A DNA stretch of 64,000 bases, taken from Lepiota brunneoincarnata. Lineage: Eukaryota; Basidiomycota; Agaricomycetes; Agaricales; Agaricaceae. The stretch is taken from positions 248,001 through 312,000 of the forward strand of contig JAEBUN010000017.1 in assembly GCA_023014365.1 (NCBI GenBank). The letters run 5' to 3'. The notes beneath the pieces are model-generated. The model was not told where the DNA came from. It did no database searches and saw nothing but the letters and a program-made list of their open reading frames with translations. Positions 1-10,636 of the stretch are shown here, in pieces. Within the stretch, counting starts at the first letter, position 1. Every line of letters begins with the position of its first letter. A program made the position numbers and the translations under genes.

Positions 1-2265
1 AGGTGTTGCGCTCTATCGGAGGCTACCACTCATTTTCGGCCGGTTTAGTCATCGGCGGCAAGAACTTGAAAGATGAGAGGGAACGGTTGTCGCGAATGAA
101 TATACTCGTAGCAACACCTGGCCGTCTATTGCAGCATATGGACCAAACAGTTGGCTTCAACGCCGACAACCTTCCAAATGTTTGGTATGCTTTACCCACA
201 CCTCTCATCATACAACTCTCATCCGCGCTGCAGTCCTCGATGAAGCCGACCGTATCCTCGACATGGGCTTTCAACGCACCCTCTCCGCACTCCTGTCCCA
301 CCTCCCCAAATCACGGCAAACCCTCCTCTTCTCCGCAACCCAAACCCAATCCGTGAACGATCCTCGCCCGTCTAAGCCTCAAAGACCCTGTGTATATCGG
401 CGTTTCCGAACCCGGTGCATCCAACAACCATATCCCCTCCACCCTCGAACAGCACTATACCATCTGCGAGCTCGATAGAAAAGCTCGACGTCCTCTGGAG
501 CTTTATCAAAACACATCTTCAGGCCAAAACCCTTGTATTCATGTCGTCCTGTAAACAAGTTCGATTCGTGTTTGAGACGTTCTGCCGGATGCACCCCGGA
601 ATTCCCCTCATCCATTTACACGGGAAACAGAAACAGAGCTGCTCGATTAACAATGTACAACAAGTTCACAACCGACGAAACATGCGGTTTTGTTTGCTAC
701 AGACATCGCTGCGCGTGGGTTGGACTTTCCTTCTGTGGATTGGGTAGTGCAGCTCGATGCACCTGAGGACGTGGAGAACCTATATCCACCGTGTCGGGCG
801 TACTGCGAGATATGAGAGCCAAAGGCAAGGGGTTATTGGTGCTCTGCCCGAGTGAGGAAGAGGGTATGAAGGTTGCATTGACAAAGAAGGGAATCGAGGT
901 CAACAAGATCAAGATTCGGCCGAGTAAGACACAGAGTATTGAAAACCAATTGCAGAAACTAGCCTTCCAGGATCCGGAGATCAAGTACCTGGGTCAACGG
1001 GTGTGTAGTGATTTATCCCCCCCTGCTCGGGTATCTGATAATCCCGCTCAGGCTTTTGTATCGTACTTCCGCTCTATATATCTTCAAAAAGACAAATCGA
1101 TATTCAAGATCGATGAGCTCCCTGCAGAACGCTTTGCGGAATCCCTTGGTCTCCCCGGGGCACCGAAAATAAAATTCTTGAGCAAGGAGGCCGCAAAGAA
1201 GCGGAAAAACGCGTCAAGAGCCATTGAGGTTACTAATGCAGATATTCTTAAGGAGAAGGGATTGGGACGCCAGGCAAAGCAGAGCTATTGGAAGTGAGGA
1301 GGAGAGTGATGATGTAAGTGGGAGTGAGGATAGTGAAGGCTCTGAGGACGACGAGTCAGGCAGCGATGGACCCTCATCTGACGGTGCAAACACAAAAGAG
1401 GTAGCTATGGCCGGAGCAGAAAAGGTCAAAAAGGTCAGCTCCATTCACTCGGCACATCTAGTATCACTTAGAAAAACTCTCCAATAGCCTGGAGCGGTCC
1501 GCACGAAGTACGATCGCATGTTCGAACGCAAAAATCAAAACATTCTATCTGAACACTATTCCAAACTGATCTCGCACGAACCCACCTCCGATGACGATGA
1601 TGATGAATTCATAACCCTCAAACGCGCAGATCATGAACTCTCTGATCTACCTCACACTCTTACCCTGAATGATGACCCTCAGGCCAATCTATCCAAACGC
1701 AAGCAAAAGATGGGCAGAGCCAAACGCGCAGTAGCCACCGGAGGCGTGAATACCAAGCTGGTATTTGATGATGATGGGAATGCACACCAGTTGTATGAGT
1801 TGGAGGACGGGGATAAGTGGTTTGCCGAACGTGGCGGAATAGTAGGGGCGAAGGAGGAAGGGAGGAGGTTTGCAGAGGGAGAGAGGACTAAGATGAAAGT
1901 CGCGGACGTGGTTGACCGGGAGCAGGCAAGAGAAAAGAAAAGGGAGAGGAAGAGGAAGAGGAAGGACCGGACAGTGGGTGTCTCATACTGTTTCCTGGCT
2001 GTGCTTTTGAGCGCTGATGAGTTTTCAGATGCAAGGGCTCGCTGATGGAGATGGACCCACCGCCGAACTCGTGCCGTTGGAGGAGGAAGATGGGTACATT
2101 TCGCCAGAGTTTGATTTGCCGTCCGAGAGCGAGGAGGATAATATACCACATGGGGGGAGATCACCCGAGACAGGCCGGCTGAACAAGAGACGGAAGGTTC
2201 CAGTAGACGACGGGTTGGACATTGATGAGGAGCTCACCCTACGGCTCCTACATCAGCGTAGATAG
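1..2265 (+). CDS. DBP4: DBP4/HCA4 (DDX10)-type DEAD-box RNA helicase, 5'-truncated by window edge, frameshifted
   Basis: ATP-dependent nucleolar RNA helicase of 18S rRNA/SSU processome maturation. The 5' end lies outside the window. Visible in order: motif Ib ([10 protein letters not shown]), the DEAD motif [13 protein letters not shown], motif III SAT, the helicase-C segment with [17 protein letters not shown], an acidic Ser/Glu/Asp stretch, then [21 protein letters not shown] and a basic Lys/Arg tail, which are DBP4/DDX10 hallmarks. Predicted introns: 185-233, 1001-1051, 1434-1487 and 1974-2028, all GT-AG and about 50 nt. The reading frame is broken about seven times before position 830 (near 174, 362, 480, 636, 674, 779 and 822) and once more near 1290. 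Each break is repaired by ignoring one extra base. An essential gene with only +1 errors suggests consensus error rather than a pseudogene. Family assignment is firm; intactness is unknown. Confidence 0.88.
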
Positions 2266-2979
2266 TCATGCCCCTTATGCAGGGCCTACTGTCTACCCGC
2301 TTCAAGAGATCCTTTTATTCAAGCAGCGAGCAGAACACAGTATGCCGATTTGGTAACTGCGCGAAAAGCGTACCTCCGAATGTTACCGACCTTTTTGTCA
2401 CTGCCAACAGTGAGTGAGGGCCAGAATTAAGCAGACTACCAGGATATCCTTATTGACAAGAGCCATGAGCCTAAGCACATGCTCATGGTACTTACGAGCA
2501 AGATAAGGAATCCGCACAAGGAAAGCAGTGCTTGTGTTGGGTGCTGCCATCCTTTCGGCGGACATCGACTTGCAGTAATATACTCATAATGAAAAGCACT
2601 CTTTGTTGGCTATATTAATGCTCTCTGAGATACAAAGTCCAGGCCCCAGGCTCCAAGTTAAAACCTGCACCTTATTGTAGTACAGTATAATAATACTTTG
2701 CTGGGCTCATTGTCGAGGCCCTATCACTGGTCATTGCGAGAGAGCGGTATGGACCCGCCACGGCCATCCCCGCCCCTTCTGTCTGCCTGTTGTACCCTGC
2801 CGCCGGATTGCATCCCAACAGGCAAGTGGCTGGGTCCTTGTAAAGATGTCCATACGCATCTAATCCGCTTTATCTCCAACCAACTGCTCAAGCTTGCTTT
2901 ACACACACAACTGGTTTCGCACTCACCACTAGTAACTTACAACCAACTACAACAGGCCAATAACACCTGTACTAGGACG
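2266..2979. other. Intergenic: DBP4 3' flank and TPR-CHAT 1 promoter
   Basis: No supported gene. The stretch between the helicase stop and the first TPR-CHAT start is AT-richer and holds only short shadow frames. An AT-rich stretch near 2680-2700 could serve as core promoter, but no motif is distinctive enough to call. Confidence 0.5.
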
Positions 2980-5900
2980 ATGGCGCATGCACCGTCAGAC
3001 AATGGTGAGGATTGATGGCACTCGTCTCAGTAAGGCTGGTTTGAGCGACCCAAGAATCATTAGGAGGCACTGTCGATATTGATGAAGTAATATCTTTAGT
3101 GCGAAAGGTTGTTGAGCACACGCCTCCTGGTCATCCTACAGAGCTCGCTTGCAGGCTTGATACTCTCGGAAGCTTGTTACAAAATCGGTTTCAACGTGGA
3201 GGGGATCTTGCGCATATCAAGGAGGCGATAACCGCACAGCGGAAGGCTGTTGAAGTCACTCCTCCTGGCCATGCAGACCTGCCTCCCAGGCTCACTAGTC
3301 TCGGAATTTCATTTCAAGTTCAGTTCCAACACACAGCAGACCTTGGGGATATCCAGGAAGCGATATCCGCGCTCCGGAAAGCCGTTGGACTTACTCCTTC
3401 TGGCGATGCAGAATTACCCCGTAGGCTGGCCAATCTCGCAGCTCTGCTTGGAGGTCAGTTCGAATACACGGAAAATCTTGCTGACATTCGGGAGGCGATA
3501 TCTACACTCCAAAAAGCCATTGAGCTCGCTCCTGAACCTAGCCATCCAGGGCCACCACCACTATTTCTTTGTAACCTTGGGAATTTGTTCCACGCTCGGT
3601 TCCTGCGCACAGGAAACCTTGCAGATATCCAGGAAGCAACATCGATGCACCAGAAAGCGGTTAAGCTTACTCCTCCCGACCATCCGGCACTGCCTCTTAG
3701 GCTTGGAAATCTCGGGATTGCGCTCCAAACGTTGTTCGAACACACAGGAGACCTTGCTGACATCCAAGACTCAATATCCGCACACCGAAGAGCTATCGAA
3801 CTCACCCCCGATGACCATGCAGCATTGCCACCCAGGCTTGGCAACCTCGGAGCCTCGCTAGAAACCCGGTACCACCGTGTCGGAGACCTTGCAGATATCC
3901 AGGAGGCGATATTCGTGCAGCGAAAGGCTATTGAACTCACTCCTCCTGACAATACGGCACTCCTCATCAGGCTTGACAATCTTGGCATTTCGTTGATAAC
4001 TCGGTATTACCGTACAGGAGACCCTGTAGATATTCAAGATGCAATATCTGCGCACCAAAAGGCCGTTGAGCTTACACCTCCTGGCCATGCAGACCTGCCT
4101 CGTAGGCTCGCCCATCTGGGAACTTCATTAACAGCTCGGTTCGAGCACACAGGAGGCCTTGAGGATATTCGAGAGGCAATATCTACACATCAGAGAGCTG
4201 TCGAGTTCACTCCCCCTGATCATGCACAATTGCCTTACAGGCTTGACGATCTCGGCATTTCTTTAGAATCCCGGTACCATCATGAAAAAGACCTTGCCGA
4301 TATCCAGGAGGCGATATCTGTACACCAGAAAGCCATCGAGCTCACCCCTCCCGACCATGTATACCTGCCACGCAGACTTGTCAATCTTGGAGATTCGTTC
4401 CGAGCTCGCTCCGAAATCTCTGAGGGCCGTGGGTACTCGATCCAAGAAGCCCTCGACTGCTTCCGCAGTGCCGCCAATGCTCCCTCTAAGTCTCCTTCCG
4501 TACATCTTCTTGCGGCTCGAAACTGGGCTTCTCTGTGTTGGCCGTTGGACCCACAAGAATCATTGACTGCGTATGCAAAAGCCATTGAATTATTGCCTCT
4601 AGTCGCTGGCCTGGAACAAACGATGCACAACCGCCATCAGAACCTTGTTGACACCTCAAATATATCATTGGAGGCTGCCGCTGCTGCGTTTTCACTGGGG
4701 ATGATTGACAGAGCTATAGAGTGGCTCGAACAGAGCAGATGTATCATCTGGACACAATTGAACAACCTCCGTACCCCAATTGATTCCCTTCGGGTCCATG
4801 ATCAGGCCCTCGCAGACCGCATCTTGGAGATATCAAAATCTCTTGAGAAAGCGAGTTCTCGCACCGTTCCACGGGCTTTCAATACAGAAGCACCTACCAT
4901 GAAGGACAATATATCCTTACAAGCCGACGCAAGGCAACATGTCGAGCTTGCAAGGGAATGGGACCATCTCCTTACATCTGTACGGAAAATCCCAGAGTTC
5001 AAAACATTTCTTCTTCCAACGCCTGCATCTACATTGCTTGAAGGTCTGCCTACCTGCGGACCAACCATCGTAATTAACATCCACGAAAATCGTTGTGACG
5101 CTGTTGCTCTTTTTTCCAAGCCGCAAAAATACATTCATATTCCCCTCTCCAGTTTTTCGCACAGTAAAGCATCTGAACTTCGCGAGCGCCTCCGGCGAGG
5201 CTTGGCCCATGCAAACCTCCGAGCACGGGGATCTGAACTAGAGGCTGTCACCAGTGATGGCATGTTCCGAGCTGATGAAGAAGCAGCTGAAGATGGGACT
5301 CAGGACCATAATGACCGAGCAGGGGGTCCTAGTAGACCATTGATATGTGCATCCACTATCAAGGCTGTTTTAAGGGACTTGTGGGTCGGTGTTGTGAAGC
5401 CAATTATTGAGCACCTAGGGTTTTTGGTAAGTTTGTACCATTGACGACGCATTCTAGACTGACGTCACCGTATTTTGCTCCATAGTTTTCAAGTCCTCCG
5501 AAAGAGAAACCCAGGATCTGGTGGTGTGCCACCGGTCCCCTTGCATTCCTGCCACTTCATGCCGCAGGCAATTACGACCAGTCGGACGGGCAATCTAAGA
5601 TCTCTGATTTTGCGATATCTTCTTATACTCCTTCTGTCAGTGCCCTCGTTCAACGCAACGTTAACAGCCCTCCTATGCTTGGTGAACGTGGTCGGGGAAT
5701 ATTCATGGTTAGCCAGCCAGACACGCCAGGTCTACCTAAAATCCCAGCAACAACCGACGAAGTCCGGAAAATCGAGAAGCGGCTTGCTGAACATGACGTC
5801 CCGTACTTCATTCTGGAGAGGGGAAATGCAAATGTCCAAGCAGGGATGGCCAATGTCGAAAACTATGGCTCGATCCACTTCGCGTGCCACGCCACACAGG

Positions 5901-6319
5901 ATACCATTGATCCACTCAAGAGCGGATTCTCCTTCCATGATGGCCGGCTGGAGCTTTCAACAATCATCAGAGCTGACTTGAAGAATGCAGACCTCGCGTT
6001 CCTGTCTGCTTGTCAGACGAGCAAAGGAGATGAAAAGCTTCCAGAGGAAGCTGTTCACCTGGCGGCTGGGATGCTGGCAGCTGGGTATCGGGGTGTCATC
6101 GCAACGATGTGGTCGATTAAGGATAATTACGCTCCGAAGGTGGCAGATATGTTTTATGAGGAGCTGTTGGCTCGTGAAGGACGGGCCGGAGGAAGTGGAA
6201 TCAACGGATTGCATGCAGCTTATGCACTTTACCATGCGATCCAGGAGTTTCAGGAGTCACTTCCTGACACGGATTCTACCCTACTTGCGTGGATACCCTA
6301 TGTACATTTTGGTTTATAA
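2980..6319 (+). CDS. TPR-CHAT protein 1, intact (TPR array plus caspase-like CHAT protease)
   Basis: Predicted 1073-aa cytosolic protein from three exons: 2980-3004, 3064-5426 and 5486-6319, with introns of 59 and 59 nt. The start is the ATG of MAHAPSDN; a GT donor at 3005 and AG at 3063 join it in frame to DIDEVISLVRKVVEHTPPG. Residues about 20-470 are ten TPR-like repeats of about 44 aa with the pattern RLxNLGxSLxxRFxxTGDLADIQEAIS. A helical linker (AIEWLEQSRCIIWTQLN) follows, then the CHAT domain from about residue 797, starting PRIWWC and ending WIPYVHFGL. The second His of HFACH (residue 931) and the Cys of LSACQT (residue 972) form the expected clan-CD dyad, so it is predicted active. 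The family is related to separase/caspase proteases, and bacterial relatives are immune effectors. Substrate and trigger here are unknown. No frameshift is seen over 3.2 kb, and no transmembrane segment or signal peptide. Confidence 0.93.
3100..4420 (+). repeat. Tandem TPR-coding repeats, about 132 bp period
   Basis: Ten degenerate direct repeats of about 132 bp, each coding one 44-aa TPR unit, all within a single exon. They correspond to the units beginning RLDTLG, RLTSLG, RLANLA, LCNLGN, RLGNLG (two), RLDNLG, RLAHLG, RLDDLG and RLVNLG. They are protein-coding repeats, not a satellite. Confidence 0.85.
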
Positions 6320-6824
6320 GGCCGGACAATTCTCCCATACAATCAGTCCCCCAGAGTATTTAATTGAATCAATATTTTATGATGCGGTCCCATAGACTTT
6401 GTCCTTGTGTCCCTGACCTTTGTTGTGCTTTGGGTTTCCTCGAGTCAGACGGAATAATTCAGTAATCAACGAATGACAGGTAATGTTTCAACCTCAGTGT
6501 TTAGCTCTAGGCCGAATTTAACTTAACTGATAGCATATAAAGCGGTGGGGGTGCTACACATATACTTGGGCAATAGCCGTTGAGCTTAAGGCACTCGTCC
6601 TCCGTATCGTCATCAAGTAATCATAAACGTATTTGCGCATCAGCTTTGAGAAAATGATATCTTGGTCCGTCTCGAGTATTTCTATGGCAGCAAAGGTCAA
6701 GGAGACAAGGACAAAGTGCATGCTCTGCAGTAATCATTGGAGGCCTCCCAGCATATTTTTATTCTTTTCCATCCTAGATCGGAGCTACGCAATGAAATTT
6801 ACTGTAAGCTTCCGAGTCAAATAG
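6320..6824. other. Intergenic 3' flank, duplicated at 10053-10390
   Basis: Downstream flank of TPR-CHAT 1. Segments such as the one at about 6572-6680 are nearly repeated at about 10280-10390, showing that the CHAT duplication includes more than 300 bp of 3' flank. No gene is supported. Confidence 0.6.
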
Positions 6825-7835
6825 TTAATGACTCACTGATAGCTGTACTTGTTGCCAATCGGTGTCTGCTGCATCAATAACCTGACCGATATCTTGCGCA
6901 TCCGGTGGGCTAGTGATCTGGATGCCCATACGTAACCCTATCTCTAGGGTTGGAAAATTGTGATCCGGTGTGTTGTTGCCTATACCAGAGGGTCCACGAT
7001 ATTGGGCGTCGATTAAAATCCGGGTCGAGTGTGCCAAGTTGGTCGCAAACCAGTAGCAATTCGTCCTGAGAATAGAGTACGTCGGCGAGCAAACGGTCCA
7101 CTGTTTCGCGAGCGCAATGATCTCGTACAAATACACATATCGACGTCTTGAGAAGGCCCGTGGGAGGGACTCGGACCAGCTGCTGATGTTGCTACCCACT
7201 GTGATAAGTGGCAGGGCGGGTGGCTCAAAAAACCGAATGGTGGCGACACAACAGCCGAGTGTACTTGCTGGGGAATGCTGATGAAACGTAATAGTGTCTC
7301 GGGCAGGGATAGGGGAAGTGGATATGCTGGGCGGGGAGTGATGATGGGTACTGCTTGTAGATGAAATCCAGGATTTTCGCATCGGCGCCATCAACCGTAC
7401 ACCCCACCCCTGAGCATCTTTGACTCGGTCAATCGTAAAGTAGTGGGTAACCTGATTGGGGTTGCGGCCTTGGTATGGGGTGCGAAATACGGACAGGAGA
7501 ACTGTCTCATGTTCCGGAGGTGTCCGGGCCTTGTAGACGTTGAGTTCCTGGACGTACCATGACAAGGCGTTGTCATGCACGTTGTACCCATTTGTTTGAC
7601 TTGAACGATAGTAGGAATTAAGGCATGCGTGGTATGTTTGTAGCGAAAGGCCCTCGCGAAGCATGACAAAGTGGTGGGGGACATCCGGCTCTGCCAGGGG
7701 AACGTCCATGACTCCCAAAATACGAAGGAGTGATTGAATGTAGGTTTCGGGCATCGTGCAGCGTGAAGTGATTTTGTAGTTAGAATCAAAGCTGGTTGCA
7801 TTCAAAACCCAGCCGTATATTATAGGATTTACCAA
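6825..7835 (-). CDS. Hypothetical protein, 336-aa reading frame
   Basis: Long minus-strand frame starting MVNPIIYGWVLNATSF and ending QVQLSVSH. No catalytic motif or membrane segment is recognised. The first and last thirds look like real protein (LSLQTYHACLNSYYRSS; RTNCYWFATNLAHSTRILID). The middle third is Ser/His/Pro-rich and odd, while an overlapping frame at 7225-7407 (DGADAKILDFIYKQYP) looks more protein-like. A pair of compensating indels in the middle is therefore plausible. The true start may lie upstream: a short minus frame at 7877-8098 (KEYVVETIIYEDAAPNLEYD) could be an upstream exon. Function unknown. Confidence 0.5.
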   Translation of the reverse strand: MVNPIIYGWVLNATSFDSNYKITSRCTMPETYIQSLLRILGVMDVPLAEPDVPHHFVMLREGLSLQTYHACLNSYYRSSQTNGYNVHDNALSWYVQELNVYKARTPPEHETVLLSVFRTPYQGRNPNQVTHYFTIDRVKDAQGWGVRLMAPMRKSWISSTSSTHHHSPPSISTSPIPARDTITFHQHSPASTLGCCVATIRFFEPPALPLITVGSNISSWSESLPRAFSRRRYVYLYEIIALAKQWTVCSPTYSILRTNCYWFATNLAHSTRILIDAQYRGPSGIGNNTPDHNFPTLEIGLRMGIQITSPPDAQDIGQVIDAADTDWQQVQLSVSH

Positions 7836-8008
7836 GTATTGTCTTACATCCCCTATTTTTTGGTGTGATCAGAGAGTCATGCAATCACTATGAGACCTCC
7901 CAGATCGTACTCTAGATTTGGCGCCGCATCCTCGTATATGATAGTCTCAACGACATACTCTTTATATATACAGATCGTTGCCACAATGCCATGCCAGAGG
8001 TGTAGAAA

Positions 8009-8085
8009 GGTCTTTGGAGATCCAAAGACCGTCGTCCCAAGGCCACAAATGAGAGGAGTAGAGGTCTTTGGGAGATCCAAAGACC
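8009..8085. repeat. Pair of short hairpin-forming inverted repeats
   Basis: Two near-identical palindromic units: GGTCTTTGG / CCAAAGACC with loop AGAT at 8009-8030, and the same arms with loop GAGAT at 8063-8085. They sit between the hypothetical minus-strand gene and its possible upstream exon. The perfect 9-bp arms are directly visible; any function is unknown. Confidence 0.85.
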
Positions 8086-8164
8086 GCTCCAACTCCAAGA
8101 TGATTGTATCAATTCCCAGGTTATTTCACTGATTGAGTCGAGGTTGCAGTGAAGAGGTATTAGC

Positions 8165-9019
8165 GTGGAAGGCTGGAGGCACTGCATCGTTAGCATCACG
8201 CCTCTTGCTCCATCAGCAGTAACAGTTTCCCACGTACCGAACCATGGATTCCCCCGGCATTGGGAGCACCTCCAACGCCCAATATACTCATTACATGCAG
8301 CCGCCTGGCCCGCCAAACGCGGAGAGCAAACGACTGTACCAACTCATCACGAAATCCCCTGAGAAACGAGGCAGCAATGCCCCTACACCCACCCCAGGCG
8401 CACTTGTCCTCGAACTGCAAGCTCCGAACGCCAGATCCCCATCCCTCCGAGCCGTCCCAACCCCAAAGCGTCCCCGCCAGAACCTGAGGACGCATAAACA
8501 GTTGAGTAATTGGATAGCAGGCGAGGAGAATATTACTTATGCCAGACACTTTCCGCTTCACCAAGGATGAGAGAACCTAGCCATGAACCGGCCGGCTGGC
8601 TGGAGGGATGGACGAAGGCACAACTCCCGACCAGGAGGAAGAGGCCTGAGGGGCCGAACTGAGAGCCCTGCTAAGGAACGCAGCCAACATCTAAACATAA
8701 CATTAACTGCACACTAGGGCCAAGAAATCACCTTGTCGAGAATCATACCACGAAAGTGATCGACCACTGACTCCGGACAGAAGGTACAACGAAGCAAGTC
8801 AAAGTCCTCAAGGCCGTCCACTCCCTGATCGACAATATCACACAGATAGTAAACTCGACTGCTGCCCAACATTCAAGAAGCAAGGCCCTCGAACAACACC
8901 TCACCCAACCCCCACAACACACAACCTGGCCAACAGAACTCTCCACCACGGCCTAAAGGCGAGCATCTATCAATCCCCTACATCTCCCACCTATGCGCAA
9001 GCGGCCACCCTCTAAGCAT
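8165..9019 (+). other. Unresolved stretch, possible LINE ORF1-like remnant
   Basis: Contains a 108-aa plus frame at 8244-8570 (starts MDSPGIGSTSNAQ, Pro/Ser-rich). Further on are reading-frame scraps such as LIDNITQIVNSTAAQHS and SPTYAQAA near 8810-9010. The Pro/Ser-rich start, the helical middle and the YAQAA motif recall the gag-like first ORF of fungal non-LTR retrotransposons. Several stops interrupt it. No reverse transcriptase is present. Weak evidence. Confidence 0.25.
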
Positions 9020-9118
9020 CATCACTCTTTTCTTTCTCCCTTCCTTTCCCTTCTCCGCTCCTTTCTTGACTCCTTGTGAGCGAGCAATCGCCCAAGTCGG
9101 ACTCGATCGTAATCACGG
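9020..9118 (+). pseudogene. Fragment of Dal5/TNA1-type MFS transporter gene
   Basis: About 100 bp closely match the transporter exon at 31505-31600 and 35315-35410, coding FLTPRERAIAQARLNRDH there and a diverged CERAIAQVGLDRNHG-like version here. The match stops abruptly where the duplicated TPR-CHAT segment begins (about 9119-9122). It is a dispersed exon scrap with no independent coding capacity. Confidence 0.75.
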
Positions 9119-9121
9119 ACT

Positions 9122-10390
9122 CTGTTGTGAAGCTAATTATTAAGCACCTAGGGTTTTTGGTAAGTATGTACCATTGGCGACGCACCCTATACTGACGTCA
9201 CTGTATTTTGCTCCATAGTTTTCATGTCCTCCGAAAGAGAAACCCAGGATCTGGTGGTGTGCCACCGGCCCCCTTGCACTCTTGACACTTCATGCCGCGG
9301 GCGGTTACGACCAATCGGGCGGGCAATCTAAGATCTCTGATTTTGTGATATCTTCTTATACCCCTTCTGTCAGTGCCCTCGTTCAGCGCAACGTTAACAG
9401 CCCTCCTATGCTTGGTGAACGTGGTCGGGGAATATTCATGGTCAGCCAGCCGGACACGCCAGGTCTACCTAAAATCCCAGCAACAACCGACGAAGTCCGG
9501 AAAATCGAAAAGCGGCTTGCTGAACATGACGTCCCGTACTTCACTCTGGAGAGGGGAAATGCAAATGTCCAAGCAGGGATGGCCAATGTCGAACACTATG
9601 GCTCGATTCACTTCGCATGCCACGCCGCACAGGATACCATTGATCCACTCAAGAGCGGATTCTCCTTCCATGATGGCCGGTTGGAGCTTTCAACAATCAT
9701 CAGAGCTGACTTGAAGAATGCAGACCTCGCGTTCCTGTCTGCGTGTCAGACGAGTAAAGGAGATGAAAAGCTTTCAGAGGGAGCTGTTCACCTGGCGGCT
9801 GGAATGCTGGCAGCTGGGTATCGGGGTGTCATCGCAACGATGTGGTCGATTAAGGATGATTACGCCCCGAAGGTGGCAGATATGTTTTATGAGGAGCTGT
9901 TGGCTCGTGAAGGACGAGCCGGAGGAAGTGGAATCAACGGATTGCATGCAGCTTATGCACTTTACCATGCGATCCAGGAGTTTCAGGAGTCACTTCCTGA
10001 CACGGATTCCACCCTACTCGCGTGGATACCCTATGTACATTTTGGTTTATAAGGCCGGACAATTCTCTCATACAATCAGTCCCCCAGAATATCTAATTGA
10101 ATCAATACTTTATGATGCGGTCCCATGGGCTTTGTCCTTGTCTCCCTGACCTTCGCTGCGCTTTGGGTTTCCTTGAGTCAGATGGAATAATTCAGTAATC
10201 AACGAACGATTTCAACCTCAGCGTTTAACTCTAAGCCGAGTTTCTTTATGTTGCACACTCAGGTCGTACCGTCGTGCGGGCCCTCGCCGTTGAGCTTAAG
10301 GCACTCGTCCTCCGCACCGTCGTCAAATAATCATAAATGTATTTGCGCATCAGCTTTGAGAAATAATACCTTGGTCCGCCCGAATATTGC
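9122..10390 (+). pseudogene. CHAT-only duplicate of TPR-CHAT 1 (TPR array missing)
   Basis: Segmental copy of about 5395-6680, including the last few codons of the TPR exon (IIKHLGFL), the whole CHAT intron, the complete 834-nt CHAT exon (9219-10052) and over 300 bp of 3' flank. By eye the CHAT exon is about 97% identical to 5486-6319. The exon is fully open, and the catalytic His (codon 9621-9623) and Cys (codon 9744-9746) are kept. It lacks a TPR region and an obvious promoter, and the upstream sequence is a transporter scrap. It is probably a truncated pseudogene, though expression as a free CHAT domain cannot be excluded. Confidence 0.8.
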
Positions 10391-10636
10391 TACAGTTGGT
10401 GGTGGGGTGCTTGGCTGGAGGGAACGTGTGCTGTGAGTGCCAGGACCTGAAATACGGAAGTGCCGGGATACCGGCGTTTAGGCCTTTAGGGACGTCAGAG
10501 TTGACAAGGATCTAGGTCTGCTTATATCAGCTCGATCTGATCAAACATCCTTTGCTCTCAACCAAGTGCCTTAACGTTTGATGCTCGATTGATAAACAAT
10601 GTCAGTCATACTCTCCTACTCAACGCGCTTCATTCA
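10391..10636. promoter_or_regulatory. Likely promoter region of TPR-CHAT 2
   Basis: Unique sequence between the end of the duplicated CHAT flank and the TPR-CHAT 2 start. The segment 10500-10600 has pyrimidine-rich patches and a short TATA-like stretch (GCTTATATCAG near 10519). An alternative ATG at 10599 is in another frame. The assignment rests mainly on position. Confidence 0.35.

Noticed and set aside
1679..2164. 161-codon minus frame over the helicase 3' end
   Set aside because: Antisense of the Lys/Arg/Glu-rich helicase tail; low complexity and no independent support.
3455..3988. Long minus-strand frames inside the TPR genes (also 12707-13102, 13295-13834, 14249-14698)
   Set aside because: They are shadows of the biased, repetitive codon use of the real plus-strand TPR-CHAT frames.
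3100..4420. Regular 132-bp direct repeats suggesting a CRISPR array or satellite
   Set aside because: Each unit encodes a 44-aa TPR helix pair in one continuous frame; there are no spacers, and the organism is a eukaryote.
3099..5444. Start of TPR-CHAT 1 at 3099
   Set aside because: The codon there is GTG. An upstream ATG at 2980 with a 59-nt GT-AG intron restores a normal fungal start in frame.
10589..10636. Start of TPR-CHAT 2 at 10589
   Set aside because: That codon is TTG; the first in-frame ATG is at 10637.
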